Shown here in pieces: positions 44,981 through 55,398 of a stretch of 64,000 nt of DNA. The position numbers and the translations under genes were made by a program. This DNA comes from Lachnospiraceae bacterium. GTDB lineage: Bacteria; Bacillota; Clostridia; Lachnospirales; Lachnospiraceae. The notes beneath the pieces were generated by a model, which was given only the letters and a program-made list of their open reading frames with translations, was not told where the DNA came from and ran no database searches. The stretch covers positions 93,642-157,641 of the forward strand of contig JAFSGE010000016.1 in NCBI GenBank assembly GCA_017434885.1. Reading direction: 5' to 3'. Numbering within the stretch: position 1 is the first letter of the stretch; each line of letters opens with the position of its first letter.

Positions 44981-47678
44981 CACAACCTCTTTTTTCTTTT
45001 AACATCGGTGCGTATTTCTTTTCAAATTCCTTGCTGGGCATCGGCTTGTCAAAATAATACCCCTGCACAAGATTTACACTCATTTCTGAAAGAATCTGAT
45101 ATTGGTTTTTGGTTTCAACACCTTCCACGCAGAGATTTACACCAATCGCTTCTGCCAAATCAGCAACCATCTTGATAAATGATTTTGCATAATCATCTTT
45201 TTCCAAATCCCTGATAAAGCTTTGGTCTACTTTGATAACGTCAAAGGGAATTTCTCTGATATGGTTCAGGGAAGAATATCCTGTTCCAAAGTCATCCAAT
45301 GCAATCCTTACCCCTAACTCTTTAATTCTTCCGAGAATTTCTTTCATTCTTTCCATATCATTGATAGCAAGACTCTCTGTTACTTCCAAAGTCAGGTTAT
45401 GCGGATTAATTCCCACCTCTTTAATGATGCTCTCAACAATTTCCACAATATCCGTCTGCAAAAGCTGAATGACAGATAAGTTTACGTTTACCCTGTAATT
45501 CGGATAACCGTTTTCGTTCCACTTTTTACAATAAATACAAGCTTCTTTCAATACATGATTGCCAATGGGATTAATGAGTCCCAAATACTCTGCTAAAGGA
45601 ATAAATTCTCCCGGAGACATAAATCCCAATTCTTCACTGTTCCAACGAATTAATGCCTCAGCACCGGTGCAAGGCTTTCCAGGTATCTGAATATCAATAA
45701 TGGGTTGGAAATATACTTCAAACTCTTTATATCCGTTGGTAGTGGCATCACGCATATTCTTTTCTATGTCAAGACGCCTTCCTGATTTGGATTCAATGCT
45801 GTCAGAGTACTTCGCCACACGGTTTTTGCCGTGCTTTTTTGCTTCATACATAGCAATATCTGCTTTTTTAATCAGGTCATGAACCACATTTCCGCTATTA
45901 GGAAACTCAACAATTCCCATACTCATCGTACAGTAATAATCTGCATCCTTCAAATACCATGGTTTCATAAATATGTCTTTAATAGACTCTATAATGCGCT
46001 CAAACTTCTCATATTCTTTCGGCGGAATAATAATAACAAATTCATCACCGCCCATGCGGTAACAGGTATTAACAATCCCTTCCACTCTCTGAAGGCTGTG
46101 GGAGATTGATTTTAAAAGTACATCACCGTACTGATGTCCCAAACCGTCATTAATATGCTTAAAGTCATCCAAATCCAAATAAAGCAATGCACCGCGTGAA
46201 TTTGATTTTTGTGCTTCATCCACATATTTTGCCAAATCACGCTCACAACACATACGGTTGTATAAGCCTGTTAAAAAGTCAGTATATGCCTGCTGCTCTA
46301 TCTTCTTCTGGTAAAGCCTCTTTTCCGTCACATCATATAATGCACACAGAAGCACCGGATTTCCGTCTACCCATTTGATTCTGGTATAATAAAGCTCATA
46401 CCAGCGTTCCCGTTCTTCCAAAACCACTTCACCGGCTCCGCTCTCAGAACGGATTTCCTTTTGAATCAGCCTGGAAATACTGCCATCCGCTAACTCTTTT
46501 TCAAAAGTATGTCTCATGTTTCTGTTAAGGAAAAGCGGGTTTCCTGTGGATAAATCCTGCACATAAGCAGCACAACCTATATTATCCAAAATGGTTTCCA
46601 AGGTTGCATACGAACTTGCAATCGAATTTTTCTGTATTCTTCTGGTAAGGATATTCTGCAAAATTTTCACGGCATCATTCAGGAAAGTGATTTCCTCAAT
46701 CTGCCACTCACGCTTTCTTTGCACTTCACAGAATGTGGCATACATATTGATAGTCCCACCGATTACCACCGGAAGCACAACAATCGCATTAATTCCGATT
46801 TCATTCAACTCTTCCCTCTCGTTTTCTCTCAAAAATGTATTGGAAGAAATCACAAGAGTCTTTTCGGTACGGATAAAAAAAGGAACCTTCTGGTCTACTG
46901 TCTTATCAACAGTTCTCACTACACCCTGACGTTGCCAGGACGCCAGAACATCCATTGCTTCCCCGTCTTTTTTGATTCGGCAAATGGCTGAAGATGCTAT
47001 TCCAAGAAAACTACCGGCAATTTCCAGTACATTTCCCATAATTGCCTCTACCGCCTCATCACTTTCCAACAGTTGCACTATATCAGACATCGCTGCCGTT
47101 CTGCGCAGCGTTGTTTTCATTTCCTCTTCTGAATAACGGCTTCTTCTGCTCTCCGCCTGAGCATCAAATGCAGATGCCTTATAACCAATAATTTCATAAG
47201 TAATATCACGCATGGTATCCACGATTTTGTAGAAATCATTTTCCTCTACCATACTTGTAATACCTTCCAGCATCGGCTTCTCTGATAATTGTTCTTCCGA
47301 TAAATCGGAAAGGACAGCAAAAATAAGCCAACTTAAGATTGGCTTACCTGCAGATTTTACGGACACTACTGCCATACGTAAATTGGCATAGGCAGTTTCT
47401 TCAATTGCCTGATCTTCCAACGAACTTCCCGATACTCTCAGCAGCATATCATGCAGCTGCTCTTTATCAATTGCTTTTCTAATTATTTCAATTTCATCCG
47501 AATTCCCTTCCAATTCGGTGAGTGCATTCCCCATGCCGTCAACACAACATGCAAAAACGTTTTTAAGCTCGCAAAGACAATGCTGCCATTTAACGATTTT
47601 TTTCCGTTCTACCAAATCATATGCTTCCGAAAGCGTCTCTGACTGTATACCCTTCTCTTTTTCCCCGGCTGTTAACAT
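44946..47678 (-). CDS. GGDEF-EAL c-di-GMP enzyme with GAF and PAS sensing domains
   Basis: 910 residues, no membrane segment. After about 185 N-terminal residues come a GAF-like domain (about 190-345), a PAS-like domain (about 355-460, LDNIGCAAYVQDLSTGNPLFLNR), GGDEF (about 470-630) and EAL (about 640-890). The GGDEF site is intact (RMGGDEFVIIIP near 541) without an RxxD inhibitory site; EAL is intact (GAEALIRW near 672) with the later DDFGTGYSS and DQSFIRD. It may make or degrade c-di-GMP. AAAGGAG precedes ATG 47678. The DHH phosphoesterase gene overlaps its 3' end. Confidence 0.93.
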   Translation of the reverse strand: MLTAGEKEKGIQSETLSEAYDLVERKKIVKWQHCLCELKNVFACCVDGMGNALTELEGNSDEIEIIRKAIDKEQLHDMLLRVSGSSLEDQAIEETAYANLRMAVVSVKSAGKPILSWLIFAVLSDLSEEQLSEKPMLEGITSMVEENDFYKIVDTMRDITYEIIGYKASAFDAQAESRRSRYSEEEMKTTLRRTAAMSDIVQLLESDEAVEAIMGNVLEIAGSFLGIASSAICRIKKDGEAMDVLASWQRQGVVRTVDKTVDQKVPFFIRTEKTLVISSNTFLRENEREELNEIGINAIVVLPVVIGGTINMYATFCEVQRKREWQIEEITFLNDAVKILQNILTRRIQKNSIASSYATLETILDNIGCAAYVQDLSTGNPLFLNRNMRHTFEKELADGSISRLIQKEIRSESGAGEVVLEERERWYELYYTRIKWVDGNPVLLCALYDVTEKRLYQKKIEQQAYTDFLTGLYNRMCCERDLAKYVDEAQKSNSRGALLYLDLDDFKHINDGLGHQYGDVLLKSISHSLQRVEGIVNTCYRMGGDEFVIIIPPKEYEKFERIIESIKDIFMKPWYLKDADYYCTMSMGIVEFPNSGNVVHDLIKKADIAMYEAKKHGKNRVAKYSDSIESKSGRRLDIEKNMRDATTNGYKEFEVYFQPIIDIQIPGKPCTGAEALIRWNSEELGFMSPGEFIPLAEYLGLINPIGNHVLKEACIYCKKWNENGYPNYRVNVNLSVIQLLQTDIVEIVESIIKEVGINPHNLTLEVTESLAINDMERMKEILGRIKELGVRIALDDFGTGYSSLNHIREIPFDVIKVDQSFIRDLEKDDYAKSFIKMVADLAEAIGVNLCVEGVETKNQYQILSEMSVNLVQGYYFDKPMPSKEFEKKYAPMLKEKRGCDVNEIKGTGAV

Positions 47679-47713
47679 CAGTGTCTCCTTTTACTTACCC
47701 CTAATTGTAACTT

Positions 47714-47755
47714 GGAAGTTCCAAGGCATATGCCTCAGAACTTCCTTTATTTTTT
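47714..47755 (+). terminator. Hairpin with T-tract between guaB and the GGDEF-EAL gene
   Basis: GGAAGTTC (47714-47721) pairs with GAACTTCC (47738-47745), with an inner GGCATATGCC. The T-run lies on the plus strand, where no gene ends, so as a terminator for guaB (minus strand) it is weak. It may be a processing or partial terminator element. Confidence 0.4.
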
Positions 47756-47769
47756 ACTTATGCATTATT

Positions 47770-49245
<1,476 letters not shown>

Positions 49246-49268
49246 TTATGTTTAAATTTAATTGTTAC

Positions 49269-49763
49269 CTAGTCACGAAATACCTTGCGGGGTGCAATGG
49301 TCTGAATTGCCTTCACCATTTCCTGATTCGGCTCAAAAATCACTTTCTGCTGACCGTCATAAAAGAAAACGTATCTAAGATCAGGCTTTTTCTCTTCTCC
49401 GCAGCTGTAATCCACTACTTTATCTTTTCTGTTCTTATAATTATCCAAATGATAGGATTTTATCGGTGCCATAATTTCCAATTTACCCATATCATAGGTT
49501 GCCACGCGCTTTCTCTTACTTTTTGCCATAACCTTGTCCACGGTAAGTTCCTTGTCCACATACAGGTATTCATACTCCAAATCTGCATTCATATAAATAA
49601 AATAAGCCGCAATTCCGATTACTATTCCAATAATCAAAGCCGGCAAAACAACAAATCCCACAAGGACAAAACATATGGTCAACATAATGGTTAAAATTTT
49701 TAATAGGGACATATATGCAGGTGTCTTTCTTTTTACTAATACTTCTACGTATGTTTCGTTCAT
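49269..49763 (-). CDS. DUF6106 membrane protein
   Basis: 164 residues. It starts MNETYVEVLVKRKTPAYM; two adjacent hydrophobic helices follow (about 17-40 and 43-60), then a soluble domain with LEYEYLYVDKELTVDKVMAKSKRKRVATYDMGKLEIMAP and YVFFYDGQQKVIFEPNQEMV. Arrangement and sequence match DUF6106 as I remember it. Function unknown. It lies upstream of guaB on the same strand, a neighbourship that I recall as common in Lachnospiraceae but could not check. Confidence 0.8.
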   Translation of the reverse strand: MNETYVEVLVKRKTPAYMSLLKILTIMLTICFVLVGFVVLPALIIGIVIGIAAYFIYMNADLEYEYLYVDKELTVDKVMAKSKRKRVATYDMGKLEIMAPIKSYHLDNYKNRKDKVVDYSCGEEKKPDLRYVFFYDGQQKVIFEPNQEMVKAIQTIAPRKVFRD

Positions 49764-50030
49764 TTCGCTATCCTTCCTTTTCTGTCAGATATTTCTTCCC
49801 CTACCTCAAAAAGTGTATAATAATTAATGATAGTATATTTTAGGGAAAGTTTCAAGCAAAAACAAATTTTATAAAATATTCACTCATTTTTTAGAGTTAG
49901 TTCTTTTTGTCTCATTGACAGCGCATTTTTAAATCGCTATGATTAATATTGTGAGTATTGTAATATACTCGGACAATTTTATCAAGTCTATTTTTTTGAA
50001 ATTTTTTTAAAATAAAGGAAAACATTTCAT

Positions 50031-50885
50031 ATGAAAAATAAAGAAGTAAAAAACAAAGAATATCGTGGTGTTGTAGACGAAATCCGCGAGCAGCAGAAAA
50101 AAATGAAGGACATGACATTTAAGGAAAAGCTTTCCTATTTTTGGTACTACTATAAAGTGCATGTACTTGTTACCATAGTTGTTGTAGCTTTTCTCGGCAA
50201 CTGGATTTATGAGGTAGCAACTGCCAAAGACTTTAACTTTTACGGCATTATGTTAAACTCCTCTTATTTGGACAGTGAACCTTTGGAAGCTTCTTTTGCA
50301 GAATATGCACAGCTTGATACGGAAAACTACGAGTGTTATATTGATACCCTCTCCACACTTTCCTACAGTCAGCAATCCGAATACGATTTTTCTACTTTTA
50401 ACAAGCTGGTTGCTTTGGTACAGACCAAAGATCTTGACATCATGGTTTTGGACGGACAGGTTTGCTACAATTTCTCTACTAACGGCATGGTTGCCGATCT
50501 TCGCACAATTTTAACGGAAGAAGATCTGGCTGCCTATGAGGGTAATATTTATTACATTGATTATGCAAAGGTAAGAGAAGCGGAAGAAGCAGACGATACC
50601 GATACGGAAATTCTTGCAGAATATGAAAAACGAAACAGTGCAACACCGGAAGAAGCCGCCGCAGAGGCAGAGAGTCACAGATATCCGGAAACAATGGCAG
50701 AGCCGGTTCCTGTTGGCATCTTCATCGCAGACTCTCCTTTCGTTCAGAAAACCGGATGCTACAGCAAGCTTGTTCCGATTTTCACTTTTTCATCTACCGG
50801 ACAAAGAGCCGAAACAGGCAAGCAATATCTGGAATTCATCTGGAATGATGAAATTCCTTTTGAAAATATGATTACTTATTATTAA
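50031..50885 (+). CDS. Membrane-anchored protein of unknown function
   Basis: 284 residues; I recognise no family. A charged cytosolic start (about 1-40, KEVKNKEYRGVVDEIREQ) is followed by one hydrophobic helix (about 46-64, HVLVTIVVVAFLGNWIYEV) and a predicted extracellular domain of about 215 residues without obvious catalytic motifs. A Glu/Ala-rich stretch near residues 182-222 is probably a linker. AAGGA lies 10 bp before ATG 50031. A single-gene unit ending in a strong terminator. Confidence 0.8.
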   Translation: MKNKEVKNKEYRGVVDEIREQQKKMKDMTFKEKLSYFWYYYKVHVLVTIVVVAFLGNWIYEVATAKDFNFYGIMLNSSYLDSEPLEASFAEYAQLDTENYECYIDTLSTLSYSQQSEYDFSTFNKLVALVQTKDLDIMVLDGQVCYNFSTNGMVADLRTILTEEDLAAYEGNIYYIDYAKVREAEEADDTDTEILAEYEKRNSATPEEAAAEAESHRYPETMAEPVPVGIFIADSPFVQKTGCYSKLVPIFTFSSTGQRAETGKQYLEFIWNDEIPFENMITYY

Positions 50886-50893
50886 ATATTGAA

Positions 50894-50931
50894 AACGGCA
50901 GCTCCGATTTACGAAGCTGCCGTTATTTTTT
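50894..50931. terminator. Strong terminator after the unknown membrane protein, shared with lysC
   Basis: AACGGCAGCT (50894-50903) pairs perfectly with AGCTGCCGTT (50915-50924), then ATTTTTTATC. On the minus strand it ends the aspartate kinase transcript less strongly. Confidence 0.88.
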
Positions 50932-50961
50932 ATCACTCAGTATTTTAATTTCTTACTTTCT

Positions 50962-52281
50962 TTAAAGCTGCACCATTACAAAAATATCATAGATTGCTTT
51001 GATAGCTGCTTCAAAATCTTCATTTGCCACACCGATAATGATATTAAGCTCACTGGAACCCTGGTCAATCATCTTTACATTGACATTGGCATGTGCAAGC
51101 GCTGAGAAAATACGTCCTGCCGTACCTCTTGCAGACTTCATGCCGCGTCCCACAACCGCAATCAACGCAAGGTCTGCTTCAATATCAATGGCATCGGGGT
51201 CTGCCAGTCTGTGAATGGCGGATACCACCTTCTGCTCCTTGTGCATAAATTCATCCTGATGCACAAATACCGTCATGGTATCAATACCGGAAGGAACATG
51301 TTCAAAAGAAATTTCGTAATCTTCAAATGCCTGTAATACTTTCCTGCCAAAACCGATTTCGGTATTCATCTGTTCCTTTTCAATATTAACGGAACAGAAA
51401 CCTTTCTTTCCGGCAATACCGGTAATTACATACTTGGATTTCTGACAGGTACTTTCTACAATCCATGTACCGTTATCCTGAGGTTTATTGGTATTACGGA
51501 TATTAATCGGAATGCCTTCTCTTCTAACCGGGAAAATAGCATCTTCATGAAGTACACTAAAGCCCATGTAAGAAAGCTCACGAAGTTCTCTGTAGGTTAC
51601 TGTATCAATAGGTTCCGGATTATCAATAATTCTGGGGTCTGCCACCAGAATACCCGAAACATCGGTCCAATTTTCATACACATCTGCCTTAATGGCTCTT
51701 GCCACAATAGAACCGGTAATATCAGAACCGCCTCTTGAGAAAGTTTTTACCACACCATTCTCGTATGCACCGTAAAAACCGGGAACTACCGCATTTTTCT
51801 TATCAGCAAGATACTGACTTAATATTTCATTGGTTACTTCGGAATCAAACTCTCCGTTTTCCTTGAAGCGGATTACTTTTGCAGAGTCTACAAACTCATA
51901 TCCCAGATAATCTGCCATAATAATACCGTTTAAATATTCACCTCTGGAAGCCGCATAGTTTTCACCGGCTTTGTCCTTAAAGTTCTTTTCGATGGTTTTG
52001 AACTCATCCTTTAAAGAAAGGGAAAGCCCCAGTCCGTCAATAATTTCCTGATAACGCGCTTCGATTGCTGCCAGTTCTTTCTTAAAATCCTTTCCTGCTT
52101 CTGCAAGGCGATAGCAGCCGTACAGCATATCTGTCACCTTAGTGTCATCAGAAAATCTTTTTCCGGGCGCGGACGGTACTACAAAACGTCTTTCCTTGTC
52201 TGCACGAATGATGTCCGCCACCTTTTTAAACTGCTCTGCGCTTGCAAGGGAGCTTCCGCCAAACTTCACTACCTTTTTCAT
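50962..52281 (-). CDS. Aspartate kinase
   Basis: 439 residues, first enzyme of the Lys/Thr/Met pathway. Seen: the N-terminal KFGGSSLA (residues 4-11), AASRGEYLNG, VPGFYGAYENG and SRGGSDITGSIVA. Two C-terminal ACT domains follow (from about 290), including MKSARGTAGRIFSALAHANVNVKMIDQGSSELNI, which give feedback control by an amino acid. The length is that of single-function, class-III-like kinases. AGGAG precedes ATG 52281. It ends the threonine series: ACT protein, hom, homoserine-kinase-like gene, aspartate kinase. Confidence 0.94.
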   Translation of the reverse strand: MKKVVKFGGSSLASAEQFKKVADIIRADKERRFVVPSAPGKRFSDDTKVTDMLYGCYRLAEAGKDFKKELAAIEARYQEIIDGLGLSLSLKDEFKTIEKNFKDKAGENYAASRGEYLNGIIMADYLGYEFVDSAKVIRFKENGEFDSEVTNEILSQYLADKKNAVVPGFYGAYENGVVKTFSRGGSDITGSIVARAIKADVYENWTDVSGILVADPRIIDNPEPIDTVTYRELRELSYMGFSVLHEDAIFPVRREGIPINIRNTNKPQDNGTWIVESTCQKSKYVITGIAGKKGFCSVNIEKEQMNTEIGFGRKVLQAFEDYEISFEHVPSGIDTMTVFVHQDEFMHKEQKVVSAIHRLADPDAIDIEADLALIAVVGRGMKSARGTAGRIFSALAHANVNVKMIDQGSSELNIIIGVANEDFEAAIKAIYDIFVMVQL

Positions 52282-52345
52282 AACTAAAATCTCCTCATTA
52301 TTTGTGTTACTGCTTTATTCTGTTCGGCCTATTCTGCCGATGCAT

Positions 52346-53560
52346 TTATTCTTTCTTTTCAAAAAGCCTGTCAATCAGGGTATATCCCTGCTCTACCAGA
52401 ATACCTGTTGCTTTTGCTTCCTTTTCATTGTAATTATATGACTCTGTTTTTAAATCTGTACTGTCATATAATAAATAAGGAACGCTATCCGGTGTATGGG
52501 TCCTGATGCGGATAGGTGTAGGATGATCAGGCATCACAAGCAGTCTGTATTCGATATTAGCCTCATCAAGAGCTTTTGTCAAGGGAGCAATCACTCTCTG
52601 ATCCAGATACTCAATGGCCTTTACCTTCTTTTCCACGCTACCCTGATGTCCCATCTCGTCAGGTGCTTCTACATGAATATAGACAAAATCATATTCTCCG
52701 TTCAGCGCATTTAACGCTGCCTGTACTTTTCCCTCATAATTAGTATGTAATCCACCGTTGGCGCCTTCCACCTTTGCAACGCCCATACCTGCACCGACTG
52801 CAATTCCTTTCAGTAAATCAACTGCGGAAACCATCATACCCTTAAGTCCGTTCTTCTCCTCAAAAGAAGAAAGTGCCGGTTTGGTACCTGCTCCCCAGAA
52901 CCAACAGCAGTTGGCAGGATTCAGTCCCTGTTTTTTGCGTTCTATATTTAAAGGATGATCCTTTAAAATTTCATAACTCTTTTTCATCATATAAAGCAGA
53001 TGTTCATCCGTTGGCAGGTGTTGTCCGATTACCTGTCCGAGTACATCATGTGGCTGGGAGAGTTTGATTACTTCCCCATTGTCCCAAATGAGGCAGTGTC
53101 TGTAACTGGTTCCTACATAGAATTGATAAGTTTCATCCTGCAATTCCGCTTTTACCGCTTCTAAAAGAACCGCGCAGTCTTCCGTACTGATTTCTCCGGA
53201 GCTATGGTCAATAATGGTCTGTTCTTCAAAAGGAACATCTTCTTCTGAAATCGTTACGATGTTACAGCGAAGGGCAATATCAGTATCTTTCATAGGTACT
53301 CCGATACTCAGTGCTTCCAAAGGCGAACGACCCGAATAATATTTTTTCGGATTATATCCGAGCACGGAGAGATTTGCGGTATCAGAGCCCGGACTCATTC
53401 CTTCAGGAATGGTATGTACCATTCCTACTTCGGAAAGCTTGCTCAATTTATCTAAGGTAGGAGTATCGGCATAATCAAGAGGTGTTTTTCCGCCCAATGC
53501 TTCAATGGGTTCATCAGCCATTCCGTCTCCCAATACTACGATATATTTCTTATTACTCAT
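52346..53560 (-). CDS. Cofactor-independent phosphoglycerate mutase-like protein, proposed homoserine kinase
   Basis: 404 residues of the alkaline-phosphatase superfamily: VVLGDGMADEPI, GSDTANLSVLGYNP with the nucleophile Ser, HVEAPDEMGHQGSVEKK and MPDHPTP, all metal or catalytic motifs of archaeal-type phosphoglycerate mutase (ApgM). A family of these (TIGR02535) has been proposed as homoserine kinase where ThrB is missing. Its position between hom and aspartate kinase supports that role here; classical thrB is not visible. ATG 53560 is used (AGGAAG 8 bp upstream); the in-frame TTG 53578 is less likely. Confidence 0.87.
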   Translation of the reverse strand: MSNKKYIVVLGDGMADEPIEALGGKTPLDYADTPTLDKLSKLSEVGMVHTIPEGMSPGSDTANLSVLGYNPKKYYSGRSPLEALSIGVPMKDTDIALRCNIVTISEEDVPFEEQTIIDHSSGEISTEDCAVLLEAVKAELQDETYQFYVGTSYRHCLIWDNGEVIKLSQPHDVLGQVIGQHLPTDEHLLYMMKKSYEILKDHPLNIERKKQGLNPANCCWFWGAGTKPALSSFEEKNGLKGMMVSAVDLLKGIAVGAGMGVAKVEGANGGLHTNYEGKVQAALNALNGEYDFVYIHVEAPDEMGHQGSVEKKVKAIEYLDQRVIAPLTKALDEANIEYRLLVMPDHPTPIRIRTHTPDSVPYLLYDSTDLKTESYNYNEKEAKATGILVEQGYTLIDRLFEKKE

Positions 53561-53598
53561 GTTGTCACTTCCTTTCAAACAGAGGGTAGCACATCATT

Positions 53599-54801
53599 TT
53601 ATTCTTCTATTCTGATGCGGCTGATAATTCCGACTTTTTCAGCCTTTTCATTAAATTCCTTTTCTGTCATGGCATCGGTTACAAACGCAAATTCTCCGGC
53701 AACGTCTGCTTCAACTACTGCCATGCTTCCAAATACTGCAATTGCTTCTTTTTCTTTCTCTGCTGCTACTCTGACAAAAAACTTTCTGCTTGCTTCATCA
53801 ATACCGGTAAGTTTTACGGTTTCATCATCCCAGAAGCACATAATCACCTTACCGATATGTCTTGCACAGTCTACTACGTCAGATACTACTGCACTTGCTG
53901 TAGGCAACTTTCCTGCACCTCTTCCGTAATACATGGAATCTCCAAGCATATTGCCGTGTACAAATACCGCATTAAACACATCATTTACCATGGCTAAAGG
54001 ATGATCCTTTCCAATCATAAACGGAGATACCATGGCATAGAACTTACCGTCCACTTCCTTGCTCTGTGCAAGGAGCTTTACTGTCTTGTTCATCTCTTTT
54101 GCATACACAAAATCAGTTGCCGTAATCTTGGTAATTCCTTCTGTATAAATATCTTCATAGTTTACATTTTTACCTGTCATCAGGGAAGAGAGAATCGCAA
54201 TTTTGCGGCAGGCATCATAGCCTTCCACGTCAGCTTCTGGATTTCTTTCCGCATAGCCTTTTTCCTGTGCTTCCTTTAATACGGTTTCAAAATCAGCACC
54301 TTCTCTTTCCATTTTGGATAAAATGTAATTGGTAGTACCGTTTAAGATACCGGTAATCGCATCAATCTTCTCTGCTGTAAGAGAGTAGTTGAGAGGACGG
54401 ATAATCGGAATACCACCGCCTACACTGGCTTCAAACAGGTAATTGCACTGATTTGCATGAGCAATACGGATTAATTCCGGTCCGTGTGCTGCTACCAGTT
54501 CCTTGTTAGAAGTACATACACTCTTACCGGAAAGAAGTGCTCTCTTGGTAAAATCATATGCAGGATTGATTCCTCCCATAGTTTCGCAAATAATCTTGAT
54601 TTCAGGATCTCTCAAAATCATTTCAACATCATGTACCACTTTATTTTCATAAGGGTCTCCGGGGAACTCTCTAAGGTCGAGAATATATTTTACGTTCAGT
54701 TCCTCGCCGGATTTCTTGTTAATTTCCTTTTTGTTCTTTTCGATTACCTCTACAACACCGCTTCCTACTGTGCCGTATCCTAAAACTGCTACCTGAATCA
54801 T
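53599..54801 (-). CDS. hom: Homoserine dehydrogenase
   Basis: 400 residues. NAD(P)-binding GYGTVGSGV (residues 8-16), the catalytic GTTNYILSKM with Lys in the following segment, EADVEGYDACRKIAIL and a C-terminal ACT domain (about 325-400) for threonine feedback. Reduces aspartate semialdehyde to homoserine. AGGAGGAG precedes ATG 54801. It lies 21 bp after the ACT-domain gene and 38 bp before the homoserine-kinase-like gene. Confidence 0.96.
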   Translation of the reverse strand: MIQVAVLGYGTVGSGVVEVIEKNKKEINKKSGEELNVKYILDLREFPGDPYENKVVHDVEMILRDPEIKIICETMGGINPAYDFTKRALLSGKSVCTSNKELVAAHGPELIRIAHANQCNYLFEASVGGGIPIIRPLNYSLTAEKIDAITGILNGTTNYILSKMEREGADFETVLKEAQEKGYAERNPEADVEGYDACRKIAILSSLMTGKNVNYEDIYTEGITKITATDFVYAKEMNKTVKLLAQSKEVDGKFYAMVSPFMIGKDHPLAMVNDVFNAVFVHGNMLGDSMYYGRGAGKLPTASAVVSDVVDCARHIGKVIMCFWDDETVKLTGIDEASRKFFVRVAAEKEKEAIAVFGSMAVVEADVAGEFAFVTDAMTEKEFNEKAEKVGIISRIRIEE

Positions 54802-54822
54802 ATCTCTCCTCCTGGTTTTTTC

Positions 54823-55260
54823 TTATTCTTTGGCTAATATTTTTACTTTACGGACACCGTGATGTCCTGCTAACGCCTCTAACATTTCGGAAACATCTCC
54901 CGTGGTGGGAAGTACCTGCACACTTAAGCTTAAAGATGCCACCCCGCTAATCGGAATACTCTGATGAATTGTCAGAATGTTTGCTCCGAACTCTGCAATA
55001 ATTTTAAGCACGTCTGATAAAAGTCCCGGTTCGTCTTCCATCTGAAATGTCAACGTAATTGTTGTTCCCTGAGAATGTTCATGGAATTCAAAAATATCCT
55101 CTTTGTACTTATAAAAAGAACTTCTGCTGATTCCGACTTTATCAGCCGCCTCGTTAATGGTATGTACTTTTCCCGAATCCAGAAGTTTCTTGGCTTCCAC
55201 TACTTTTAACAGAACCTCGGGAACTGCCTGCTCCGTCACTACATAATATCGTTTTCCCAT
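54823..55260 (-). CDS. UPF0735 ACT-domain protein
   Basis: 145 residues. Residues 1-55 include a possible helix-turn-helix (INEAADKVGISRSSFYKYKEDIFEF). Residues 65-145 are an ACT domain (TITLTFQMEDEPGLLSDVLKIIAEFGANILTIHQSIP), which usually binds an amino acid. Proteins of this type (ThrR/PheB-like) head threonine gene clusters in many Clostridia and may regulate them. It is the first gene of the threonine series. The ribosome binding site (GGGG, about 6 bp before ATG 55260) is directly preceded by a structured RNA element at 55280-55354. Confidence 0.9.
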   Translation of the reverse strand: MGKRYYVVTEQAVPEVLLKVVEAKKLLDSGKVHTINEAADKVGISRSSFYKYKEDIFEFHEHSQGTTITLTFQMEDEPGLLSDVLKIIAEFGANILTIHQSIPISGVASLSLSVQVLPTTGDVSEMLEALAGHHGVRKVKILAKE

Positions 55261-55279
55261 AAGCTACCCCATAACAGTA

Positions 55280-55354
55280 AATATCCCCCGTGCACGGACA
55301 AATGTTTTTGCATGTCTTTCTTCGAAACACACTTGTTCGTCACCGAGGGATATT
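55280..55354 (-). ncRNA. Predicted four-way-junction RNA leader of the threonine operon
   Basis: Read on the minus strand, a 75-nt element folds without any unpaired base at its junction: P1 AATATCCC (55354-55347) with GGGATATT (55287-55280); P2 TCG-GTGA-CGA (55346-55337), a GNRA-type tetraloop; P3 ACAAGTGT (55336-55329) with ACATTTGT (55305-55298), 8 pairs including one G-U; P4 CCG-TGCA-CGG (55297-55288). The element starts a few nucleotides after the predicted transcription start and ends 19 nt before the start codon. It matches no riboswitch family I know. Riboswitch-type control is an inference. Confidence 0.6.
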
Positions 55355-55365
55355 CTAACACATTC

Positions 55366-55394
55366 ATTTGAGGATAGCAATACCTAAATATCAA
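55366..55394 (-). promoter_or_regulatory. Promoter for the threonine operon
   Basis: On the minus strand TTGATA (plus 55389-55394), a 17-bp spacer, TCAAAT (plus 55366-55371, 4 of 6). It begins only 5 bp after the gatB stop codon. The predicted start is near 55358, just before the structured leader. Confidence 0.55.
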
Positions 55395-55398
55395 ATTT

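Noticed and set aside
47714-47755. A plus-strand terminator implying a hidden plus-strand gene near 47000-47700.
   Set aside because: No plus-strand frame in that region has a ribosome binding site or protein-like composition; it is better read as a stem between two minus-strand genes.
55280-55354. The 75-nt cloverleaf-like leader as a tRNA gene.
   Set aside because: No TTCRA-type T-loop, no anticodon arm of five pairs, and a 3-bp arm with a GNRA loop in place of the D-arm; it does not fit any tRNA.
55280-55398. T-box or lysine riboswitch controlling the threonine operon.
   Set aside because: The T-box sequence AGGGTGG with ACCGCG and the lysine-box core are not present; the region is also too short.
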